DNA of 64,000 bases from positions 9,052,001-9,116,000 of the forward strand of contig OY294049.1 of the NCBI GenBank assembly GCA_958510825.1. The letters are read 5' to 3'. Position numbers and translations under genes: made by a program. This document shows, piece after piece, positions 1 through 9,654 of the stretch; the stretch's first letter is position 1; each line of letters starts with the position of its first letter. This DNA comes from Brachypterus glaber (lineage: Eukaryota; Arthropoda; Insecta; Coleoptera; Kateretidae). The notes under the pieces are model-generated. The model was given only the letters and a program-made list of their open reading frames with translations, was not told where the DNA came from and made no database searches.

Positions 1-294
1 AAAAAGTTGCTTATTTATTCATGAAACAAATTTATTATCCAAGAATTTTTTGCCTAGGACGATTTTTGAAAATTTTGGAAAATTCGAAATACTATTCTAG
101 CGCAGGCGCTGTGAATAGTGTATTTAGTAAATTCGTCGTAACATTAAAATAAAAAGTTGCGTATTTCTTCATGAAACAAATTTATTATCCAAGAATTTTT
201 TGCCTAGACGATTTTTGAAAATTTTGGAAAATTCGAAACTACCGTATAATACTATTCTAGCGCAGGCGCTGTGAATAGTGTATTTAGTAAATTA
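1..294. repeat. 150-bp direct tandem duplication
   Basis: Two near-identical copies of a 150-bp unit, 1-150 and 151-294, each starting AAAAAGTTGC and containing CTAGCGCAGGCGCTGTGAAT. A reverse-complement copy lies at about 20757-20885. No coding potential. The unit is a dispersed repeat, probably part of a longer element that runs off the left edge. Confidence 0.8.
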
Positions 295-454
295 AATGAT
301 AAAGAGCTAATTTTTTTGATATTTACAATTATGGCGAAGGCGCTACCATTAATATAAAGCTTTTGGTATTTTTTTAGTTTTCCCTACTGAAAATGATGGG
401 TCTGGGCGGGTATAAATGGTGCACAAACCCGTCATTTTCAACAGGGTTATCTTA

Positions 455-515
455 GAGTAATTATTGTTTGTTTGTTTGTTTAACCTCGTACTATTCTACT
501 TAATTAAGCATCCCC
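455..515 (-). mobile_element. SINE 3' tail fragment
   Basis: A GTTT microsatellite followed by AACCTCGTACTATTCTACTT and CCCCTAAGTCCAGG. This is the reverse complement of the 3' end of the tRNA-headed SINE at 50.58-50.84 kb. Only the tail is present, so it is a 5'-truncated copy on the minus strand. Confidence 0.65.
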
Positions 516-674
516 TAAGTCCAGGAATCACGATAGTGAGGAACTCTTTGCAAAAAGGAACTCTTTTGTACAAATTTCAGACGCGGTCAGAAACAATTAT
601 TAATTATTACCCATGCGGATTAACGTTTTTATTTTCAAACTAGATGAGCCGTTACAAACACCTTATTTTTTTTG

Positions 675-1020
675 CAGGGAGAAAGCTTTTTTCTGAAAGA
701 GTAAATTTTGGGGCGTCAATTTTCTTTTTTGAAGGGGCGTCAAGTTTGGTAGAAACCGTCAGGAGGGACAAAGCACTTTTTCCTGAAGGTTATTTTGGGG
801 CGCCAAATTTGGTAGAAACCGTCATCAGGGACAAAGCTTTTTTTCTTGAAGGTAAATTTGGGGACCCATTTTTTATTTGAAGGGCGCCAAGTTTGGTAGT
901 AACCGTCAGGAACAAAGTTTTATTTCATGAAGGTATTTTTTTGGGCGCCAATTTCTTTTTTTAGGTAGGGGCGCCAAGTTTTGATTGAAACCGTCAGGGA
1001 CAAAGATTTTTTTTTGAGGG
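675..1020. repeat. GCGCCAAGTTTGG tandem cluster A
   Basis: Degenerate tandem units built on GGGCGCCAAGTTTGGTAGAA followed by ACCGTCAGGGACAAAGC and a poly-T run, with alternating spacing. The open frames across it are repeat by-products, not genes. Three more clusters occur at 12.0, 29.4 and 36.8 kb. Confidence 0.8.
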
Positions 1021-1099
1021 TGCCTTATTGGCAGTAGTGCTTGTATAGCGGTAATTTCTAAGGCTTATTTGCCAAAAAATACCCCTTCCAGAGAGGAAC

Positions 1100-1260
1100 T
1101 CTTAAGGAACACAGGAGGAACTCGAAGAACTCGGAGGAACTCCGAAGATCTCGGAGGAACTCCGAACTCCGAAGATCTCGGAGGAACTCCGAACTCCGAA
1201 GATCTCGGAGGAACTTCGAGCAACTCCGAAAAAACTTAGAGGAACTCTTTGCAAAAAAGA
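1100..1260. repeat. 27-28 bp minisatellite
   Basis: About three to four head-to-tail copies of a unit with core CCGAAGATCTCGGAGGAACT. The core is nearly palindromic around AGATCT. The minus-strand open frame over it reads as repeated FLRDLRSSE, which is simply the translated minisatellite. Confidence 0.75.
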
Positions 1261-1499
1261 ACTCTTTTGTACAAATTTCAGACGAGGTCAGCCCCTCGGA
1301 AAATCCCGTATACGAATATCCAACTGTGGATATTGTGGTATATTTTGCTATATCCACAAATATCCATACGTGGATACAATGGAGCGGAAGGAGAAAATAA
1401 CAGATAAATAACAAAGTAGGCCCGGGAGGTACATTCATGTCCCTCGAGGCCCTCAAGTCAAGGGACATGAACATTAATTACTCGACACTCAAAAATTTG

Positions 1500-2430
1500 T
1501 TGATGCGCTGATTTCCGAACCTTTTTCGTTTTCCTTGATCAACTCGTTTTTTTGAGAGCGCACAGTGGTTTTTTTGCCTATAGTTAGGCAAATAGTAAAA
1601 AAAATAATTATTTTTTTTTGCGGTGGATTAATTATCCATTACTAACGCTCTAAACCAAAAAAGGCGGATTTTACATATCTTTAATCGTTTCTTTTTTATA
1701 GGTTTCTAAATTCAGAAAATTAAATTTTTTTATATTTTTTTCGCTATATTTTCATGAAAATTTTATATAAAAACTGATTTTTATGAGCAACAATAACACA
1801 CATGTGAGGTTTTTAAAAATAGTAGTATTAGATTGAATCCAGTAAAGGAGATTTTACGGGAGTTTATTGAAAGTAGAACAACAACATTTTAAATCATTTT
1901 ATGTTTATTTAACGTTATTTAAATGTTTTAAAGCAAGGAGAGATCGTTTTTTTTTTAATTTTTTCGTTTTTTCCATAATAAATTTAATTTATTGTGTTGC
2001 AACATGTTGCCCTTCTAAAATTAAAATACTTCAATATTTTCGTTTTTTTTTTTTGACATCCCCGGTAATATATCTATCCCTGGTTTAAATCATTTTTTTT
2101 TATTTTTATAAAACGCACATATGTGTTAGTATTGCTTAAAAAAATTAGAGTCGTATCTTTAGTATTTATATAAAATTTTAATCAAAACAAAATATATCGA
2201 AAAAATGCGAAAAAATCGATTTTTTTTTAATTTAGAAGCCTATTAAAAACAAACTAATACAGATATGTTAAATCCGATTTTTTTTTTGGCTTAAAGCCCT
2301 AGCAAAAAAAAATTAATTAGACCTTAATTATTATTTTTTACTACAATAGGCAAAAAAACAATGTGCGCTATATCCTAAAAAACGAGCTGATAGAGAAAAA
2401 TGAAGCAAGGTGTCGAAAACAGCGCATCAA
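1500..2430. mobile_element. TIR DNA element, about 0.93 kb
   Basis: The left end TTGATGCGCTG and right end CAGCGCATCAA are inverted, and similarity continues inward for roughly 190 bp per arm with substitutions: a GAGCGCACA / TGTGCGC stretch, GCCTATAG-like blocks and poly-A/T. There is no transposase frame, so it is a non-autonomous relic. It lies about 135 bp upstream of the first visible CDKL exon. Confidence 0.65.
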
Positions 2431-2565
2431 ATAGGTCCAGAATCAACTAAAATGGTGTCGGCAAATTTTTGATTGTAAAGCAGTTATGGTTCATATTGGA
2501 GTATGGTAAAGAACGCAAAAACTAATATTTTTGGACATAACCCACTTAAACATTTATTTTTTTAG

Positions 2566-4593
2566 GTTGTGTCTTAGCAGAATTGATTAAGGGCGAGGCA
2601 TTATGGCCGGGAAAATCAGATGTAGATCAACTTTATTTAATACGGTGTACAGTTGGAGATTTGCTACAACGACACATGCAGGCTTTTAAAAATAACGATT
2701 TTTTCCAGGGGATAATTTTGCCTGTGCCTCAACAGCTGGTTCCTCTGGAAGTCAAATTACCCATGTGCAGTAATTTGACCATAGATTTTTTAAAGGTAAA
2801 TTTGGCCAGCTCAGACTGAGAAAAAAGCATTGATTCGACATGAACCACTACTCTATATATTATATATACCGGATGGGGTGATAATGACCCCGGATTCGGA
2901 TTTAGCGACCCCAGAAACGTCTTAGAGTAGTAGTTCACGCCGATTAAATGGTTTTTCTCATTTTGACCTTGACTTGACCTTGATCCTGACCTGATTAAGT
3001 CAAACTGACCCCGGATTCGGATTCAGCGACCTCAAAAACGTATAGGTATGGTGGTTTAGCTCGGGTAGCAGATTTTTTTTTGTAAGGCTGTGTATTTAAT
3101 CTAATTCAAGTACCAATTTTTTGTACCCCCAATAAAATTATTACCCCCTTCCCAATCAAATTTCTCTCAAAAAAAAAAAATTCATTTAGCCTGTAGAAAA
3201 ATAATTGTATAAGGTGGGTGAGCCAATTATTGCCATGTTCCTAATATTGTCACCCCCTTTTAAATTTGTTAGTTTATCTTCTGAAGCGCCACCCCCCGAT
3301 CGAGTTGGGAAGATTCACTATCAAGGTATGTAAAATTAATTGATTAACTCAAGTGGCAAAGTTTGGTAATTGGTGGTAGAGTAGGTAGGTAGGATATTTA
3401 CCGGTAGATTTGGAAAATTTGTAGAGAGTTGGAAAAATTGGCGAAGCGGTTGGAAAAATTAAGTGGTAAAGTTGGGGTCGATGATCTTTTTTTTTAGTCA
3501 TCAAAATTTTGAGGTGAGGACCTTTTTTTTAGTCATTCTGGGGTTTTCCTGTTTTTCAAAATAGTTGGAAAATTTCTGAAAAAAGTTGGGAAATCCCTTA
3601 CCTAAATGGTTGGGAAATTTTTGCTTGCTAGGTTTGGACTTTGAGGCTTACTAAAAATGACAAATTGTTATTTAAGTGCCCAAATTGTACCTAAAACAGC
3701 CGTAATTGTTATAGGGCAACAATATTATTTTATTAGTTTGTTTTTTTTTTTAAGTTTGTTCCTTAAGTTTTAGGTGATTACAAATAAATTTGAATGCAGT
3801 AAAAAATAAAATGTCTTAACAAGGCAATAATTGGCTCACCCACCTATGATAAAACTGATAAGGTATTTGTCTGTATTTCTGTCTTTTTCATACTTTCCAA
3901 ATGCCTGGAAGTCTGAAACTTGGCATGTAGGTATTTTAAACATATCAGTGAGACAAAAATCTTTATTTACAAAAATGGCGAAGGCGAAGCTTAGTTAAAA
4001 AATTAACATATAAATATTTTCGTTATATTTTTAGAAATGTTTGGATAAAGATCCTTCAAAACGATGGACATGTGATGAGTTGTTAGCACATAGTTATTTT
4101 CAAAATTTTAATTTTAAAGTTGAAGAAAATGAAATACAGCCAGAAAAAATATCAAGACAACGTTCAAGGGTAAATCTTTAGCAAAAATATTCACTCAAAG
4201 TGCAAAAGGTTGTATGGTAACTTTTACCTTGTTTTTTTTTTGGTGGCATTTTAATAAAACACCACAATTCAGCAGAGCCACTAAATAGAGTGGACTTTAC
4301 ATTACATTTACACTGTGTAAAGTGTGAAGTTTATTGTCATTTCATTTAGGTTTCCTACAATTTAGTAAAATTCAATATACAACCTTTTGCACTTTGAGTG
4401 ATGATATTAAAAAAATATATCTAATCTTTTCTATTCTAAAAAAAAATTAATTATTTTTTTTTTTTAGGATTCAAATATATTAATGTCTCTACCACAATTA
4501 CCTAGTTCTACAAAACAGAGTCCCTACAAAAGTCAGAATAATTCAAGATCCACTGTTGAACATTTACCAACTATTTTTTCTCTATTTAAATAA
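2566..4593 (+). CDS. CDKL1/4-like Ser/Thr kinase, 3' exons
   Basis: C-terminal part of a cyclin-dependent-kinase-like protein (CMGC group). Exons are 2566-2795, 4035-4169 and 4468-4593, with GT-AG borders and consistent phases (the first exon completes a split Gly codon). Exon 1 carries the stretch GCVLAELIKGEALWPGKSDV, kinase subdomain IX with the CMGC insert. Exon 2 starts KCLDKDPSKRWTCDELLAH, subdomain XI. The last exon gives a short Ser/Gln-rich tail ending FSLFK and TAA. The ATP-binding lobe and catalytic loop are upstream of the window. A poly(A) signal AATAAA is at 4631. CDKL kinases act at cilia and on the cytoskeleton in animals; assignment to CDKL1/4 rather than another CDKL is by remembered similarity of the WPGKSDVDQLYLI region. 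Both visible introns contain MITEs. Confidence 0.88.
2880..3060. repeat. Duplicated GACCCCGGATTCGGAT segment
   Basis: The string TGACCCCGGATTCGGAT followed by TAGCGACC/CAGCGACC and AAACGT occurs twice, near 2884 and 3006, about 122 bp apart inside the CDKL intron. Between them is an imperfect GACCTTGA repeat. Origin unknown. Confidence 0.5.
3212..3845. mobile_element. MITE with perfect 23-bp TIRs
   Basis: 3212-3234 and 3823-3845 are exact inverted copies (AGGTGGGTGAGCCAATTATT plus three bases). The interior is AT-rich with no frame. TA lies immediately outside the left end; the right flank is ambiguous by one base. Inserted in the CDKL intron. Confidence 0.8.
4191..4401. mobile_element. MITE with 25-bp TIRs
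   Basis: TCACTCAAAGTGCAAAAGGT at 4191 is matched in inverted orientation at 4377-4401 (25 bp exact). It fills most of the last CDKL intron (4170-4467) and keeps clear of both splice sites. Confidence 0.8.
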
Positions 4594-5350
4594 ATAATTG
4601 TATTAGAATATTTATAGATAATTATTTTTGAATAAATTTAGATGTGAACATTTTGAACCATCACATACAAAGTTATTATACAGGTATTGCTTAATAATAA
4701 TATATTATTTTCCTACTCAAAATGCTAAGTCAGATTTAGGGCCTTTAAGAGAACATTTGGGTGTGAGGGGGACTACACTCTGGCCCTCTAAAATGTAAAA
4801 TAATTGTTTGCCATTATATTCAGGCCCTACTGGGCCCTCTAAACACCCCAAGCCCAAAGGAAATCCCCCTGTCTCCCTCCCTCTCCATGACCCTAGTCAG
4901 AATAAATAATTTTAGGTAATTTCAAAAATAATAGTTACTTTTATGTAACTATTTAAGTTACTTTACAAACATCTAAATACACAATTTATATTAACTTTAA
5001 CCTAAAATAAATATTTTATAATAAAATATCCATTGTTTTAATCAATATTTTTTGCCAAAATTTATTTTCTTCAGTTTTTTTTTTATTTTTTATAAAAATG
5101 TTCAGATAGCTATAACCTGGCATACCTACACTAAAAATTGTACAACTTGTTATTTATAGATTTAAGTAAGAGCCTCGTAATGTACACCCAGAATGTTGTA
5201 CAAAAGAAAGCCACCACAGCAAGCCTAAAAATTTAACTAGATGAAAAGAATACTGATCTTAAACGGTAAATATAGATATTTATTCTACAATTTAAGGTTT
5301 ATTTACACGCAATAAATAAAAAATATATATATATAACCTAACTTTTTAAA

Positions 5351-5621
5351 TCATTTCTTAACATCAACAGATTTAGTCTCCTCCTGGTCATAGTTGATAA
5401 ATCGTTTAAACGCCTGAAATATGACGTTTTTATTTATGAAATAGAAAATTATTATGAATAAAACTTACTTTTACAATCGGCATCTCCCTCCGTTCCTCTG
5501 GTTTGATTAACACGGGATTACTTTGTAGTTTATACCATCCATAATGAATACCAACAATCAAAGGTATTCCCATCAAAAGAACAATATTTTCGTTTACGAA
5601 TTTACTTAGTTTTGTGGACAT
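5351..5621 (-). CDS. Small single-pass membrane protein, 71 aa
   Basis: Exons 5469-5621 and 5351-5413 joined by a 55-bp intron with GT-AG ends. The ATG at 5621 is chosen because the frame upstream of it opens only from GTG. Residues about 10-28 form one hydrophobic span (VLLMGIPLIVGIHYGWYKL), followed by a charged tail with a conserved-looking PEERREMPIVK and a final KSVDVKK. Size and layout resemble small mitochondrial inner-membrane assembly proteins, but I do not recognise the family and assign no function. It is divergent from RRP36, with 130 bp between start codons. A minus-strand AATAAA is at about 5298-5303, 48 bp past the stop. Confidence 0.75.
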
Positions 5622-5751
5622 TTTCACAGTAAAAAGAATAAATGTCACTAATCCTGTCAGTTTGACAGTAAAACCATCCGTAGTAGTTCAAATAAACAAA
5701 ACGTCCATGCTGATGTAAGCATAACCTCACAAAAGAAGAAAGTTCAGGAAA
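5622..5751. promoter_or_regulatory. Putative bidirectional promoter
   Basis: Only 130 bp separate the start codons of the minus-strand small membrane protein and plus-strand RRP36, so both promoters must overlap here. I see no clear TATA box. Inference from layout only. Confidence 0.5.
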
Positions 5752-6587
5752 ATGTCGAGTGATTCGGAAAATGAAGACGTTTTATCCGATAATTTGGAAG
5801 AAATTAACGATGTCACTGAAGAAGAGCGGGTAAGTATTTTAATTAAATTATAATTTAATTAAAAATTAAAGTTCTTAATTTTAGCAAGCTATTCGAAACA
5901 AAATATCAAATATGAGTTTTGAGAATCTAATAAAAATGAAAGAAGAGATGGGTTCTAAAGTTTACAACGAAACCGTATATGGTGTTAAAAAAAAAAAGGC
6001 TAAAACTGACTTTAAAAGAGCAAATAAAAATCGACCCAGAGAAATGAGCTCTAAAATTAGAGTTAAACCATTAGTCTCAAAAGCAGTTCCAGCTAAAAAA
6101 GTAGTAGCTAGAGACCCTAGATTTGACCCTTTATGTGGACAGTTTGATAATAAAACTTTTAAAACAAATTACAAGTTTTTACATGAAGTGAGAAAAAAGG
6201 AAAAGACACAGTTAGAAAAAGAATACAAGACAGAGACTGATCCTGAGAAAAAAAGAAAAATAAAGCTTTTAATACAAAGAATGCAAAATCAAATTAGAGA
6301 ACAAGAAAAGAAGGAAGAGGAGGATAAAAGAAATTATGAAGAAAGGCAAGAAACAAAGTTAAAAATAAAGCAAGGTGAAAAACCACTCTATAAGAAGAAA
6401 TGTGAGTATTACAACAGTGGCAACTCCTGAACATTTCTAATTTATTTTATTTTCAGCAATCAAGAAACTTGAAAGCCTGATAGAAAAATATGAAGAACTT
6501 AAAAAGACAAATAAATTACAAAAGCACATTGAGAAGAGAACTAAGAAGTTATCCAGTAAGGACAAAAAAAGGATGTTGGACATGTAG
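5752..6587 (+). CDS. RRP36: rRNA processing protein RRP36 homologue
   Basis: Three exons: 5752-5829, 5885-6401, 6457-6587 (introns 55 bp each), giving 241 aa. RRP36 is a nucleolar factor for early cleavage of pre-rRNA in 40S subunit assembly. Support: an acidic N-terminus (MSSDSENEDVLSD), then MSFENLIKMKEEMG, then PREMSSKIRVKPL, the family signature VARDPRFDPLCGQFD, and long Lys/Glu-rich helices likely to form a coiled coil; the last exon is basic and ends KRMLDM. The family match is confident. Odd: the stop codon TAG lies exactly on the edge of a 1.1-kb TIR element (6587-7706), whose TA target duplication supplies the first two stop bases. The mRNA 3' UTR therefore probably runs through the element; a plus-strand AATAAA is at about 7795. 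Confidence 0.93.
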
Positions 6588-7706
6588 GCCAGGCACTGAA
6601 CTCATAAAAGGGGGCTTTCAGCAAAAGGTACAAGAGAGTTCTAATTTGGTAGATTTGTACAGTTTGGTATCCCCATTAATATTCTAAGTTTTTGACCTTT
6701 AGCGACCGCCGCTCGCGCCGCCATATTGAAAAAATGGTCAATTTATTTTATTGAATTTAACCAGAAGCATGCCTTGGCAGGCAAAATGTGTAAGGCAGCC
6801 TTACTAAAGCTTAACACATTTTTGCCCCAAACTTTTTTATGTGTATTTTTTTTTTTTTTGATTTTTTGTAAAAACATAGTTGAGTAAAAATACATCAAAA
6901 ATGTCCTGTAGTGTAACACTATTGGAGCAACCGTTTAAAAAAAAATGCAATTAAGAGGAAGTAACAATTTGTACCACCAAAAACTTAAAAGGCTATTACT
7001 CCTTTAGGCCCAGTTGTACAAACCTCGCTCAAATCTGAGCCTACCCTGTCTGTCATGGAAACAAATGTTTCCATAGTAAAGGAACCATGCTCAAAGTTAA
7101 CCAGGTTTGTACAACTGGGCCTTAATATTAAATTTAGGTTTTTCAGTGAAGAATACTTTTTTGCTTAGTTTTAAATTTTAAATGAAGAATCGCCCTGCAG
7201 CATTAAAATTTTATTGGTGTTTTTTTGTTCCCCATTCAATACCTCCATCTTCGAAGGCCTGTAGCTCATTTAGGGCTCATTTTCGGACCAACCTTTATAG
7301 GAACTTTTTTTGATATTTTCGAATGTAGAATTACCTCTTAAATTTTCGCATGCCAGTTCACCTTTTATTTTCTCAAAATATATTGTATATTGTAGAAATT
7401 TTCTGAGCTTGAGTCCGCTGTAACTCGTGAACTACTCATCTGATTGAAATATGTTTCCTACAAAAGTTGCAGGAAATTTTATGCTCTATAATTTTTGTAA
7501 TAACTATTTTTAACCTAGGTGGCGCTGGAGAGAAGATATTCTCGAAAAACTTGTTTTCAGTATCATTTTTCCAATATGGCGGCGCGAGCGGCGGTCGCTC
7601 AAGGTCGAAAACTCGGAATATTAATGAGGACACCAAACTGTACAAATCTACCAAATTAGAACTCTCCTATACCTTTTGCAAGTCAGAACCTACCCACTGC
7701 CTGGAC
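6587..7706. mobile_element. 1,120-bp TIR element with TA target duplication
   Basis: The left end (G at 6587, then GCCAGGCACTG) and right end (CAGTGCCTGGAC in reverse reading, allowing mismatches) are inverted, and about 130-150 bp per arm are alignable. The arms share AGAGTTCTAATTTGGTAGAT, TGTACAGTTTGGT and GCGACCGCCGCTCGC-type GC-rich blocks. TA flanks both ends (6585-6586 and 7707-7708), as in Tc1/mariner-type insertions. No transposase frame. A second MITE is nested inside at 7007-7121. Confidence 0.8.
7007..7121. mobile_element. Nested 115-bp MITE with TTA duplication
   Basis: Ends GGCCCAGTTGTACAAACCT and its inverse, each flanked by TTA (7004-7006, 7122-7124). The 3-bp TTA duplication fits PIF/Harbinger-like elements. 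It is inserted in the 6587-7706 element and so is younger than it. Confidence 0.8.
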
Positions 7707-7827
7707 TAATGGAGGCATAATAATAATTATTACTAAATTGGGACTTTAAAATTCCTAATTAATACCACACAGATTGACTTATATTTTATTTACAAATAAA
7801 CTAAATTAAAACCTTTGACAAACTTTA

Positions 7828-8467
7828 CTATCCTGTTCGTAACATTTTAGCTTCTTTCTTTTCCTGTAATTCCTTCTTTTGTTGTTCAATTATTGCCTTT
7901 CTCTCAATTAAAAATTCTTCATATTCTTTTGTATCTAAATCTCGAACAACTTCAATTCCACAGGATTTTGCAATCCCACAAATCATGATGCACAGCTCTT
8001 GAAGTGTTTTAGTTTGTAATGGAGGGTCTTCTTGTTTTACTTTTGCTATTTCATACACATGTTTAAATGTCACTTTTCCTGCTATTTCTTTACCTGGCTC
8101 CATAGCTGCTCGTTGTATTCCAGCAGCTTGTTTGAGAAAATATATTACAGGAGGCTTATGCATTACCAAGTCATAGCTACGATCTGGATTTACTGTTATC
8201 CTGCATGGTAGTGGTATACCTTCCTTCATTTCTTTTGTTTTTTCGTTAAAATCTTTACAAAACGCTGCTATATTTATGCCTCTCTGTAAAATTTTTATTT
8301 AACACAATGTGAGAGTTAAAATTTGGGCAACTTACCTGTCCTAACATAGGTCCTAATGGTGGTCCTGCTGCTGCTAAACCAGCAGGAATATTAGTTTTCA
8401 TTTTGCCATGTTGAACTTTTTCTGTTACTTTTTTTAAAGTTTTTAAACGAGCTGCTACCTTCGACAT
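7828..8467 (-). CDS. mRpL11: Mitochondrial ribosomal protein L11 (uL11m)
   Basis: Exons 8336-8467 and 7828-8283 with a 52-bp intron, 195 aa, close to the usual 190-200 aa of animal uL11m. The N-terminal exon ends IPAGLAAAGPPLGPMLGQ, the conserved uL11 loop; exon 2 opens RGINIAAFCKDFNEKT and contains the L11 C-terminal RNA-binding domain, then a Lys/Glu/Gln-rich helical extension ending KMLRTG. Role: part of the stalk base of the mitochondrial large subunit, binding 16S rRNA at the GTPase centre. The ATG at 8467 follows a stop-rich leader. A minus-strand AATAAA at 7785-7790 lies 38 bp past the stop. Convergent with RRP36. Confidence 0.95.
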
Positions 8468-8696
8468 TTTTCGAAAAATTTGTTATCTAACCTCAAAAAA
8501 GTATTACTGTCAGAGTAGCCCAAATGTACCAAGTTTTTCGGAGTTACATAAATCGTGAAATAATATAAAACAAGATTAAAAACTGAAAAAATAATAGGTT
8601 TAAATACCATTGTTAAATTTAATTAATAGGAAAATCTATTAAAAACAATTAAATAAAACCGAATTAAATAGAGTTAGTTCCATTGTATCAAGTTTT

Positions 8697-9212
8697 TTGA
8701 ACGCCGCCGTAGTTCAAATAGAATCTTTCAAAATATTTTGTCATATATTCAAAACGTTCATCCTCAAAATTCTTTTTCTAATTAATCTAAACGTTGTTAT
8801 ATCGAAAAAATATGGGAAAATTGTTCCCAACTTAAATGTTATACACGGTTTAACTTGTTTTCAATGCAACACTGAAAGTGGTTATAAAAACAGTACGTCA
8901 AAGTTGTGTGATACAAAGGTTTTCAGTCTCATCCCACGCGATCAAAAAGTAAACTTTACTATATTGTGCCCCCCGAAGTTTAGCGAGTTTTGCTATAAGA
9001 AAGTAAGAAAAAAGAACAATAAAGTGATAACGACTCGCGGATGCAGTGGACCTCGTGATAAGAAACATAACAAGTTAAAGCAAGGCTGCATGACAGGCAA
9101 GAATGCAAGTCTTGTCCTGTGCTTTTGTAATAAGAATAACTGTAATCGAAGTGTACCCTACTTTTTGGATATTAGGTGCCTAATTATAGTTGTTTTATTG
9201 TTAATTGTGTGA
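8697..9212 (+). CDS. Ly6/uPAR-domain, probably GPI-anchored protein (start missing)
   Basis: Contains a single three-finger Ly6 domain: ten cysteines beginning LTCFQCNTE and closing VLCFCNKNNCN, the family hallmark CxxxxCN. It is preceded by a hydrophobic stretch (FILKILFLINLNVVI) that looks like a signal peptide and followed by a hydrophobic C-terminus (LIIVVLLLIV) fitting a GPI signal. There is no in-frame ATG upstream; the frame is open from 8643, so the true start must be in an upstream exon that I cannot identify, and 8697 is only a nominal start. Several N-x-S/T sites are present. Insect Ly6 proteins act outside the cell in septate junctions, sleep and channel regulation; the specific role here is unknown. 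Head to head with mRpL11. Confidence 0.7.
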   Translation: MNAAVVQIESFKIFCHIFKTFILKILFLINLNVVISKKYGKIVPNLNVIHGLTCFQCNTESGYKNSTSKLCDTKVFSLIPRDQKVNFTILCPPKFSEFCYKKVRKKNNKVITTRGCSGPRDKKHNKLKQGCMTGKNASLVLCFCNKNNCNRSVPYFLDIRCLIIVVLLLIV

Positions 9213-9654
9213 CTTTTAAGAATAATATGTACTGTTTATTGATTAAAACCATAGTTGATCTTGTACTTGGATTAAAGCCTTCCTACTCAACTCTTAAGGG
9301 TAAGTTTTTTTTTGTTTACAGAGGAATAGCTTGCATACCGACTTATTAAAGCTAGGGGATCCCTGCAAGGACCCTTCCATGCACAAAATTATATAAATTC
9401 AACAAGAATTTGTATAATTTATAGATTTTTTTTAATTATTATTATTAATTAAAACAGTAAGCGGCATAGCCGATGAGACTGTGTCCCTAACAAATAATTA
9501 TATTTTTTAATTATAATTTTTAACTCTTAAAGTAGGTATTTCGCTAAAACTGAAGCATGATTTTTGTTTAATTTTGTTAAGCATTTTGTAGGTAGGTATG
9601 ATTAAGAAATATGCATGTTTGTTAAATGAAACGGATAATATATTTTTCATTTTA

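Noticed and set aside
644..880. 78-codon frame over cluster A
   Set aside because: Translation of the tandem GCGCCAAGTTTGG repeat; the peptide repeats with the DNA unit.
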